Positions 36,626 to 42,589 of a stretch of 63,790 bases of DNA are shown here, piece after piece. How positions within the stretch are numbered: the stretch's first letter is position 1; each line of letters opens with the position of its first letter. The notes under the pieces were generated by a model. The model had not been told where the DNA came from, did not search any database, and saw only the letters and a program-made list of their open reading frames with translations. The DNA comes from Methanomassiliicoccales archaeon PtaU1.Bin124 (GTDB lineage: Archaea > Thermoplasmatota > Thermoplasmata > Methanomassiliicoccales > UBA472), in contig MVRC01000004.1 in the NCBI GenBank assembly GCA_002067865.1, positions 1 through 63,790 of the forward strand, written 5' to 3'. The translations under genes and the position numbers were made by a program.

Positions 36626-37462
36626 GTGAGCCCAGACGATATCAGGGCGGTGGAGAACCCCATATCGGCCATGTTCGACCTGGCGGACCAGGTCAGCAAC
36701 GAGGCGCCCCAGGTGAGGAAGCTGGTACGCTACGCCTCCTTCTTCGTAGGTTTCTGGCTCGTGCTCAACTTCATCTTCCTTCTGGCCACGATCGGGAATC
36801 TGTTGATATTCGTGTTCCTGTTCGTCATGTTCATACTGGGCATCCTGGCGCTGCTCTCGCTGCGCAACTTGAACGACTTCTTCAAGTACTACACCATGAG
36901 GCACAGCTTCATCCGGTCGGTCAGGGACGCCGACCCGGTCGTCATAGTGCCGAAGGGGAACACGGCGGTCGAGAGGCTGAAGGCATATCTGGTCGCGAAG
37001 AACCCAGCAATGCTGTCCGCGCTTTCGAAAAGTCCGTCCCCAGCCATGATGAAGGGGAACGCGGGCATATTCTACCAGTTCGATGCTTACGTGGCCAGCA
37101 AACCGAGCGTCACCTGGAGGCTGTTCGGCGCGGGCTACCCCGGATACCAGCTTTTCGTGAAGTGGTTCGAGCATGCCCCCCGTATCGAGGACATAAATGC
37201 GCTGAAGAGGGCCGTGGAGGACGTGGCTCAGGCAGAGGGAAAACCTGCCAGCAGGGTCATCATGCTCTGGTCCCGCAAGGAAGATGAGGACATAACCGAG
37301 GAGGCGTACAACCAGCTCCTGTCGACGACCCTGGTGTCTCATCACCGCGGCAGGCAGTTCGCCTGTTCTATGGAGTTGATCGTGGAGAACGCGGACGGCA
37401 CATACGAGTTCATCCCGTTCATCTCCGAGGCCCATGCGTTCACAGTGCAACGCGGCCGCTGA
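36626..37462 (+). CDS. Protein with two N-terminal membrane helices and a cytosolic domain, unknown function
   Basis: The protein has 278 residues. Two close hydrophobic helices (about 36-55 and 58-83) form a hairpin, then a soluble domain of 190 residues with a W-R-L-F-G-A-G-Y-P-G-Y stretch. I do not recognise a family. GTG 36626 is the only reasonable start; the ATG at 36612 is out of frame and stops at once. A TATA-like TTTTATATAAT lies at 36595-36605, which would give a nearly leaderless transcript. Confidence 0.65.
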   Translation: MSPDDIRAVENPISAMFDLADQVSNEAPQVRKLVRYASFFVGFWLVLNFIFLLATIGNLLIFVFLFVMFILGILALLSLRNLNDFFKYYTMRHSFIRSVRDADPVVIVPKGNTAVERLKAYLVAKNPAMLSALSKSPSPAMMKGNAGIFYQFDAYVASKPSVTWRLFGAGYPGYQLFVKWFEHAPRIEDINALKRAVEDVAQAEGKPASRVIMLWSRKEDEDITEEAYNQLLSTTLVSHHRGRQFACSMELIVENADGTYEFIPFISEAHAFTVQRGR

Positions 37463-37532
37463 GTTCCATCATTTCTTGATTTTCTGAAGGCAATCTTATT
37501 ATGGGCCGGAGTGGAATGATTTCGCGATCCCT

Positions 37533-38099
37533 ATGAAGAAGGACCTTGGTTCTCTGCTAGCTCTCTATCCAATGCCAGTGACGATCGTCGGAGCGATGGT
37601 GAACGGAAAGCCGAACTTCACCACCGTGGCCCACGTCGGTATCATGAACACCGGTTTGCCGCAGTTCATATCCATCAGCATGAACAAGGCGCACCATGCG
37701 AACAAGGGGATCAAGGAGAACAAGGCTTTCAGCGTATGCATCCCCTCCGAGGACATGATGGCCGAAACGGACTATCTGGGCATCTACTCTGGCGCCAAGA
37801 TCAACAAGTCCGAGTTCTTCAAGGTGTTCCACGGCAACCTCGGCAATGTGCCGATGATCGAAAAATGTCCAGTGTGTATGGAATGCAGCCTGCACGACAC
37901 GATCGATTTCCCGAACCATGAGCTGTTCATCGGCAAGATCATCGGAACGTTCGCGGAAGAGGACGTCGTGGTCGGCAACGAGATCGATTTCGCCAAGGTG
38001 AGGCCCATCTTGTTCGACATGAGCTCAAGGCAGTACTGGAAGCTGGGGGACCAGATGGGAAAGGCATGGTCCGTGGGCAAGAACTATCGCAAGGGATGA
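37533..38099 (+). CDS. Flavin reductase family protein (flavoredoxin-like)
   Basis: The protein has 188 residues, one FMN-binding split barrel: L-Y-P-M-P-V-T-I-V-G-A ... N-F-T-T-V-A-H-V-G ... F-S-V-C-I-P-S-E-D, and D-Y-x-G-I-Y-S-G-A-K as in flavoredoxins. A Cys group (E-K-C-P-V-C-M-E-C) in the middle is unusual and might bind metal. It transfers electrons via FMN; the partner is unknown. The redox gene block at 38.5-39.8 kb is close but on the other strand. Confidence 0.88.
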   Translation: MKKDLGSLLALYPMPVTIVGAMVNGKPNFTTVAHVGIMNTGLPQFISISMNKAHHANKGIKENKAFSVCIPSEDMMAETDYLGIYSGAKINKSEFFKVFHGNLGNVPMIEKCPVCMECSLHDTIDFPNHELFIGKIIGTFAEEDVVVGNEIDFAKVRPILFDMSSRQYWKLGDQMGKAWSVGKNYRKG

Positions 38100-38100
38100 G

Positions 38101-38490
38101 TCATTTATCCATGGTCCTGGCCCAGGTCGGCAGGCCCCGGTAACGGTAGTGTTGCCGGATCTGCTCCTCGTAGAGCTGGAAGAAGAATTCGTTGTACTTC
38201 CTGATATAGAGCACACCAGCCTTGGTGATGACCACCTCATACCGGCCTTCCCGCTGCCTGATCTCCACCAGGCCTTCCTCCTGCAGGTTCTCCAGCACCT
38301 TGTTGGTCATGAAATGGTTGGACATGATCTCATGCTTGACCTCCTCCTTGCTGATGCCATGCTCGGAAGGAAGCAGCCGGTCCAGCTTCTCCTCTAATCC
38401 CTCCTGGTAAAGATCGATGCCCAGCTCCGAGACCAGCCGGTTCAGGGTGAAGCATCCGTAGATCTTGAAATCCTTGTAGGACCGGGGCAT
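38101..38490 (-). CDS. Small winged-helix transcriptional regulator
   Basis: The protein has 129 residues. A winged helix covers about 45-110: S-N-H-F-M-T-N-K-V-L-E-N-L-Q-E-E-G-L-V-E as recognition helix region and R-Y-E-V-V-I-T-K-A-G as the wing. A C-terminal helix rich in aromatic residues may dimerise. It is 60 bp downstream of the Rieske gene at 38551 on the same strand and could regulate the redox block. No ligand motif is visible. Confidence 0.7.
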   Translation of the reverse strand: MPRSYKDFKIYGCFTLNRLVSELGIDLYQEGLEEKLDRLLPSEHGISKEEVKHEIMSNHFMTNKVLENLQEEGLVEIRQREGRYEVVITKAGVLYIRKYNEFFFQLYEEQIRQHYRYRGLPTWARTMDK

Positions 38491-38550
38491 TTGCCAATGG
38501 TATGCTCGCTGCCCCTTAAAAACGATGCAGGAAGAATAGGCCTTCAGGCA

Positions 38551-38904
38551 TCAGATATCGATGAGGACGGACCCGCCTTCGACCCTCACCTGGTATGTGC
38601 GGAGGTCATGCGTCTCCAACGTCCTTCCTCGGTCAGGCGCTTCCTTCAGTCCATAATCCCTCGGACAGGGCCCGAGCAGCGCCTTTCCATCGGTCACATC
38701 GAACTGGGCGAAGTGCAGGGGGCAGGTGATGAATCGTCCGTTCAGGGTGCCCTTGTCCAGCGCAGCCCCATCGTGTCCGCACTGGCGGGAAACGGCATGG
38801 AACGTACCGGCCACGTTGCACAATATGACCGTTTGTTCATTGGCCTTAACGGCCATCATGCCCCCTGGCATGATATCACTGACAGCCGCCACCTTGACGA
38901 ACAT
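38551..38904 (-). CDS. Rieske-type 2Fe-2S ferredoxin
   Basis: The protein has 117 residues. The two Rieske boxes are C-G-H-D-G (C-x-H) and C-P-L-H-F-A-Q-F (C-x-x-H). It is a soluble small electron carrier like those of dioxygenase or nitrite reductase systems. It starts directly after the ferredoxin-thioredoxin reductase catalytic subunit gene with no gap, so it is translated from the same message. Confidence 0.9.
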   Translation of the reverse strand: MFVKVAAVSDIMPGGMMAVKANEQTVILCNVAGTFHAVSRQCGHDGAALDKGTLNGRFITCPLHFAQFDVTDGKALLGPCPRDYGLKEAPDRGRTLETHDLRTYQVRVEGGSVLIDI

Positions 38905-39231
38905 CTAGCCCAGCTCCTCGGGTATCTGCGGCAGTTTGTCGGGGTCGTCCACGTCCAGATGCACATACAGGCCGCACCAGCATCTTTTCATGCGGTCGAA
39001 GTGGGCCCGGTGCCAAGGAATGCATGGGCACACCTTTCCCATATCTTCCGTCCTGTCCCCGGTCAGACCCTTGCAGGGACAGAACGGTATGCCGTGCTGG
39101 GCATGGAGGTTGACCTCCTGCTCGAGGAGGAATTCCACTATCTCCTTGTCGGGGGAGAACTTGAAGCCCATCGCGGTGACGATCGGTTCGAACTGTTCCC
39201 GCAGAGCCTGCTTGCTCGCCTCCATGTCCAT
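38905..39231 (-). CDS. Ferredoxin-thioredoxin reductase catalytic subunit family
   Basis: The protein has 108 residues. It carries the three C-x-C motifs of the family, C-P-C, C-P-C and C-W-C, which bind a 4Fe-4S cluster and the redox disulfide. The third motif has Trp in place of the His found in plant enzymes, as common in prokaryotic relatives. The family takes single electrons from ferredoxin to reduce a disulfide in thioredoxin-like partners. No variable (SH3-like) subunit is near. The glutaredoxin-like gene ends 6 bp upstream and is the natural partner. Confidence 0.9.
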   Translation of the reverse strand: MDMEASKQALREQFEPIVTAMGFKFSPDKEIVEFLLEQEVNLHAQHGIPFCPCKGLTGDRTEDMGKVCPCIPWHRAHFDRMKRCWCGLYVHLDVDDPDKLPQIPEELG

Positions 39232-39237
39232 CTGGCA

Positions 39238-39477
39238 TCACTTCTTGCTCATCATCTCATCGTACTTGTCAGGGCTGTACCCCTGGATCACCTTGTCGTC
39301 GATGTAGACGATAGGGAAAGACAGCGTCAGGTTCTCCTTCCTGACCCTATCTTGAATGACCTTCTGCTCGTCCTTCTCGGCCTTATCGTAATCCACGAAA
39401 TCGAACGGGATGTTTCGATCATTGAACCATTGCTTCGTCTTCTTGCACCACGGGCAGGTGCTCAGCGTGTACATCAT
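39238..39477 (-). CDS. Glutaredoxin/thioredoxin-like protein
   Basis: The protein has 79 residues. C-P-W-C at residues 8-11 is the active site, S-F-P-I-V holds the cis-proline, and the size is that of a minimal glutaredoxin. Start ATG 39477 or the next ATG. The family reduces disulfides; here the electron source is likely the ferredoxin-thioredoxin reductase subunit encoded just downstream. It follows the Rieske gene at 39495 by 17 bases. Confidence 0.9.
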   Translation of the reverse strand: MMYTLSTCPWCKKTKQWFNDRNIPFDFVDYDKAEKDEQKVIQDRVRKENLTLSFPIVYIDDKVIQGYSPDKYDEMMSKK

Positions 39478-39494
39478 GACCTTGGTCAAATCGT

Positions 39495-39779
39495 TCAGAC
39501 CTCCAGAAGCACGTATGCCTTGCCTGACTCGACCTTCGTCGGGAACGTGGCGACCTTGACCTCTCGGGACATGGTCAGCTCTCCGGTCCTCACATCGAAC
39601 GTCCAGTCGTGGCAGGGACAGCGGATGACATCCCCCTCCAGCTTTCCCTGTGACAAGGGACAGCCTAGGTGAGGGCAGCGATTCGAAAGGGCGAAAAGCT
39701 CTCCCCCTCGGCGGACCAGGAGAACGGCCAATCCTTTGGGGTAGAAGGGCCTGATGCCCTCCTCGGGCAACCGGTCCAA
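39495..39779 (-). CDS. Second Rieske-type 2Fe-2S protein (start uncertain)
   Basis: At least 94 residues. The Rieske boxes C-P-H-L-G-C and C-P-C-H-D-W-T-F are intact. TTG 39779 is the only regular start in frame, but family-like sequence (G-E-W-L-E-L-G-A) continues upstream in frame to a TGA at 39819-39821 without an ATG, GTG or TTG. One added base near 39818-39820 would join the GTG at 39822 to this frame, so a small deletion or sequence error is possible. It is the first of four linked redox genes on this strand. Confidence 0.75.
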   Translation of the reverse strand: MDRLPEEGIRPFYPKGLAVLLVRRGGELFALSNRCPHLGCPLSQGKLEGDVIRCPCHDWTFDVRTGELTMSREVKVATFPTKVESGKAYVLLEV

Positions 39780-39873
39780 AGCCCCCAGCTCTAGCCATTC
39801 TCCCTTCTCCGTAACTATTCACCCGCCCTGCGCTGAATTTGCGATTGGTACGGCCTGCACATAATACTTTCAC

Positions 39874-40494
39874 TCACACTAGCGTCTGGAGGGACGACCA
39901 GAGGAAATAGAGGCCGAAGAAGACCATGATTCCTCCGCACACCAAGATGAGCATGTGATGCCATTTCACGTCCCACAGACCCTTGGAACGGTTCACCAGG
40001 TTCGTCAGTAGCCAGGACCAACCCGCATCGCAGCCGATGTGGACGATGATGAAGAACGGCAGGACGATGAGGCCGTACGATGTGGCCGAGGCGATAAGCG
40101 CCGCTCCGACAGTGGCCCACCATAATATCCAGTACGGGTTGCTCAAGGTTGTGAACACCCCATCCTGCAGGGCGGTTCTCTTCGGACCCTCCTCGACCTT
40201 CAGTATCGTCTTGCGGTACCGGATCATGTCCTGCCCCATCCACAGCAGGATGATGCCGCCCACGAGCCCGATGATCACGAAGACCCATTGCTGTGAGAAG
40301 ATGGCATCGAAACCCAAGAAGACCAGGATGATGAGCGGCACCTCGACGATCGCATGGCCCAGAGTGATCCTCAGGCCAGCGTTCGGATCATGATACCCCT
40401 GTGCCATGGTGGCTGCGAACAGCGGCCCCGGCATCAGCACCCCGGACAAGGAGATGACGGCCACGCTGGCGAGGAAAAGCAGCATGTCCAACAT
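39874..40494 (-). CDS. LysE-family transporter
   Basis: The protein has 206 residues and six helices. It has M-P-G-P-L-F-A-A-T in helix 1 and D-G-V-F-T-T-L-S-N-P-Y in the middle, the family pattern of LysE/RhtB exporters. It is distinct from the copy at 17200. It precedes the redox block on the same strand by about 95 bp and might be co-transcribed. The substrate is unknown. Confidence 0.82.
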   Translation of the reverse strand: MLDMLLFLASVAVISLSGVLMPGPLFAATMAQGYHDPNAGLRITLGHAIVEVPLIILVFLGFDAIFSQQWVFVIIGLVGGIILLWMGQDMIRYRKTILKVEEGPKRTALQDGVFTTLSNPYWILWWATVGAALIASATSYGLIVLPFFIIVHIGCDAGWSWLLTNLVNRSKGLWDVKWHHMLILVCGGIMVFFGLYFLWSSLQTLV

Positions 40495-40533
40495 GAAGCG
40501 TGATAAATCCTGACACGGTATATCAACGTTCGC

Positions 40534-41169
40534 TCAGATATACCAGACCTGGGCCATGTCTATGTACTGGCTAGGCTCCATCTCGCGCAATGAGGCGGTC
40601 TCCACGTCGACCACCTCGACGCCATGGATGCGGGAGTTGATGATCTCCTCCTGGCTCACCGGAGGGCTGGTGTAATACATGTCGCAATAGCGTTTGATGA
40701 GGTTGAGGTCCGACTGCTCCCGGTCCCTGGGTGGCAGGGTGAAGAAGCGGGGAATGGGCATGATGTAATGGGGCGGTGCGGCCAGCAGGAACTTGTTGCA
40801 ATGATTGCTGTACCTGGCGATCTTCGAAGCGATGCGCGCCTTGATATAGTCCAGCGGGTCCAGGGCGTGAGCGGGCGGGACATATCCCGTCTCCACCTCG
40901 ATGATGACCGTGCCGTCTCCCTTCCTGCCATAGACGTCGCAGTTCAATCCAGCATCGATGGTATGCTCCAGATCGACATCGTAGCCGTCCTTTACCAAGT
41001 ACTTGGCCACGATGAGCTCCAGTACTGAGTGGTTGATCTTGAGGAGGTTCTTCTCTCTCAGGTCGATAAGGCGGTGCTCCAGGAACTCCATGCGGCGTAG
41101 CTCGTCCGCATCGCAATCGAGAATCAGCTTCGCCATCAGCTTGTCGAGGTCCTCTTGGAACTTGTCCAA
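40534..41169 (-). CDS. PD-(D/E)xK-like putative nuclease fold protein
   Basis: The protein has 211 residues. The helical N-terminus is followed by L-N-C-D-V-Y-G-R and T-V-I-I-E-V-E-T-G, a D ... E-x-E pattern as in restriction-endonuclease-like folds, with Glu-Thr where a Lys is usual. Then come helices with A-R-I-A-S-K-I-A-R-Y and P-R-F-F-T-L-P-P. It could be an active variant or an inactive relative. On the minus strand TTTAAACGG with AATTTATTTAAA lies about 20-35 bases before the ATG. No partner gene is evident. Confidence 0.55.
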   Translation of the reverse strand: MDKFQEDLDKLMAKLILDCDADELRRMEFLEHRLIDLREKNLLKINHSVLELIVAKYLVKDGYDVDLEHTIDAGLNCDVYGRKGDGTVIIEVETGYVPPAHALDPLDYIKARIASKIARYSNHCNKFLLAAPPHYIMPIPRFFTLPPRDREQSDLNLIKRYCDMYYTSPPVSQEEIINSRIHGVEVVDVETASLREMEPSQYIDMAQVWYI

Positions 41170-41213
41170 CCCTTCACCGTTCTTTTGGGTAAACTCCGTT
41201 TAAATAAATTAAT

Positions 41214-41459
41214 TCATACCCTGCGGAACTCCTTGCTCACCACAAGGGTCAATGTGGCCCTTACTCCTGGCAGACCTCTGATCTCAGTCAGCAGGACCTC
41301 ATCCATCGTTGCCATGTCGGTCGTCCTCACCTTGACCGCGATATCGTACACACCATAGAGCAGATAGGCGCATTCCACCGAGTCCAATGCCTTCAGCTGC
41401 TCCAGCACCGACGACTCCTTGCCGATGTCCGTGTTGATGAGCACTATCGCTCCCGCCAT
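41214..41459 (-). CDS. Stand-alone Lrp/AsnC ligand-binding (RAM) domain protein
   Basis: The protein has 81 residues and one ferredoxin-like alpha-beta domain: A-I-V-L-I-N-T-D-I-G ... Y-L-L-Y-G-V-Y-D-I-A-V-K-V ... L-P-G-V. It is the effector-binding part of Lrp/AsnC regulators without a DNA-binding helix. Such proteins form oligomers and may bind amino acids or modulate full-length Lrp proteins. Its own promoter lies in the 30-bp gap behind the T-run at 41491. Confidence 0.88.
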   Translation of the reverse strand: MAGAIVLINTDIGKESSVLEQLKALDSVECAYLLYGVYDIAVKVRTTDMATMDEVLLTEIRGLPGVRATLTLVVSKEFRRV

Positions 41460-41490
41460 AGTTCACCGAAAATGCTAGGGAGAGGGATGT

Positions 41491-41511
41491 AAAAAAAACT
41501 TGGGAAGGAGG
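41491..41511 (-). terminator. T-run terminator after the small genes
   Basis: On the minus strand a pyrimidine-rich stretch (CCTCCTTCCC) leads into eight T (41491-41498). This is a typical archaeal U-stretch terminator. Confidence 0.5.
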
Positions 41512-41550
41512 TTAACGACGCCTACCGAAACGAACGAACGATTGTGCCAT
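41512..41550 (-). CDS. Possible 12-residue micro-ORF behind a strong Shine-Dalgarno sequence
   Basis: ATG GCA ... TAA encodes 12 residues ending F-G-R-R-R. The start is five bases after GGAGGAGTGA, which is also the end of the 53-residue gene upstream, and the T-run terminator follows at once. The strong ribosome binding site is suggestive, but a chance frame cannot be excluded. Confidence 0.25.
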   Translation of the reverse strand: MAQSFVRFGRRR

Positions 41551-41555
41551 GCCGT

Positions 41556-41717
41556 TCACTCCTCCACGCCCGGCTCGAACACATCCGATATCGTTCCGGT
41601 CTCGCACGAGACCACGAACCCGTACCCGCATGACTCGATCTGATGTGCCACATGGAGCGAATAGGGCGCTCCCACGAAGCTCTTCTTCACATCCTCGAGC
41701 GGTCTCTTCTTCATCAT
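41556..41717 (-). CDS. Small protein of 53 residues, unknown function
   Basis: It begins M-M-K-K-R-P-L-E-D-V-K-K, has two cysteines in E-S-C-G-Y-G-F-V-V-S-C-E, and ends in an acidic tail. Start ATG 41717 (or 41714) is three to six bases behind GAGGTGA, a strong ribosome binding site. The size and the ribosome binding site support a real gene. No family is recognised; the Gly/Cys content is moderate and no modification enzyme lies adjacent. Confidence 0.55.
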   Translation of the reverse strand: MMKKRPLEDVKKSFVGAPYSLHVAHQIESCGYGFVVSCETGTISDVFEPGVEE

Positions 41718-41824
41718 CGTTCACCTCTTGCCTTTCACCAGGTGGCCACAGCTCCCGGTATTGGTGCATCAACCGGTCGGAGGTGATATGCTTGATGTTA
41801 CAAAGGGCGCAAATCCTGAGAGGT

Positions 41825-41842
41825 ATGTCCAAATTTGAACAT
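41825..41842. promoter_or_regulatory. 18-bp near-palindrome upstream of the 53-residue gene
   Basis: ATGTCCAAATTTGAACAT is a palindrome with one mismatched pair. It lies about 110 bp before the small protein start and 46 bp before the C/D sRNA stem, so it could be an operator for either. No matching regulator is known. Confidence 0.35.
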
Positions 41843-41887
41843 GCAGGTCGACAAAAATGATTTAGGCCTGATAGCGCTACGCAGGAC

Positions 41888-41988
41888 AGCGGACCTGCAA
41901 TTCAAAAACCCTGGATGATGAAAAGAGGGTCAGCTGATCCACGGAAGTGATGAGCCCTATGAGTGCTGACTCCGGGGGCAGGTCCGCT
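41888..41988 (+). ncRNA. Box C/D sRNA with two 12-nt guides and an enclosing stem
   Basis: Box C ATGATGA (41915-41921), box D' CTGA (41934-41937), box C' GTGATGA (41947-41953) and box D CTGA (41966-41969) are in order. Both guide spacers, 41922-41933 and 41954-41965, are exactly 12 nt, the hallmark of archaeal C/D sRNAs. CCCTGG before box C pairs fully with CCGGGG after box D (6 bp), and an outer 11-bp perfect stem AGCGGACCTGC / GCAGGTCCGCT (41888-41898 with 41978-41988) closes the structure. Such RNAs guide 2'-O-methylation by fibrillarin with L7Ae and Nop5. The D guide fits the anticodon loop around CAU, which would place the methyl on C34 of a tRNA with CAU anticodon; this is inferred. The 3' end touches the rusA stop codon on the other strand. 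Confidence 0.85.
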
Positions 41989-42533
41989 CAACCGTTCAGC
42001 CTTTTTACACTGATATGAAGGCCCGGGGCCTCGTCGCCGCAGCAATAGCTCTTCGAGGCGCTGATGCTGACCACCTGGGCATCATCCGGTATGAGCACAC
42101 CGGTTATCCCGTCCAGGACCGCCCTGATGAGCTTGTCGAGGTCAGGCCTCTTGGTGTTGAGGTTATGTTTCTTGGGAGTGGACTTGGGCTTCGTGAAGAC
42201 GAACTCCAGGCACACCTGGTAGCCGCAGCGGCGGTCGTCGCAGAAGAAGTTCATGCCGCGCGATTCGTTCGTATGCTGCGCCTCGGTCGCGATTCTTTGC
42301 CTCCACCGTTCGGTGTTGCGATTCCCATGCGTGGTGACGACCCGGTCCAGCTTCTTGATGTAGAACGATTTGGTGCTGCCCTGGGGGATCGGTTCTCCCG
42401 CAACGAAGAAATCGATCAGATCGGAATGGACGACGCTGCCGACCTTGGCGTCCAGGTTGAGGAAGTCCTCGACCGGGCTCTGCTCGTAAGAATCAGTGGA
42501 GAAATCTGAGTCGAACTCCAAGGTGCATCCCAT
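41988..42533 (-). CDS. RusA-family Holliday junction resolvase
   Basis: The protein has 181 residues. The RusA core begins near residue 40 (I-D-F-F-V-A-G-E-P-I-P-Q-G-S) and has the key acidic motif P-D-L-D-K-L-I-R-A-V-L-D-G-I-T-G-V and I-P-D-D-A-Q-V-V with the catalytic aspartates. The first 38 residues are an acidic extension not usual in the family. RusA is mainly carried by phages, so this may be a relic of a mobile element, though no other phage gene is near. Start ATG 42533; an AT-rich promoter is upstream. Confidence 0.85.
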   Translation of the reverse strand: MGCTLEFDSDFSTDSYEQSPVEDFLNLDAKVGSVVHSDLIDFFVAGEPIPQGSTKSFYIKKLDRVVTTHGNRNTERWRQRIATEAQHTNESRGMNFFCDDRRCGYQVCLEFVFTKPKSTPKKHNLNTKRPDLDKLIRAVLDGITGVLIPDDAQVVSISASKSYCCGDEAPGLHISVKRLNG

Positions 42534-42589
42534 CCCAGTATGGTTAACGTCACCTGATTATTAAATATTTTCACTACATAATATAAAAT

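Noticed and set aside
41556-41832. Minus-strand frame upstream of and overlapping the 53-residue gene, with a C-x-x-C at its start
   Set aside because: It starts with a TTG inside the palindrome, lacks a ribosome binding site and its second half is an out-of-frame reading of the 53-residue gene.
41888-41988. 11-bp inverted repeat considered as ends of a mini insertion element
   Set aside because: The sequence inside has ordered C, D', C' and D boxes with 12-nt guides and an inner stem, so the repeat is better explained as an RNA stem.
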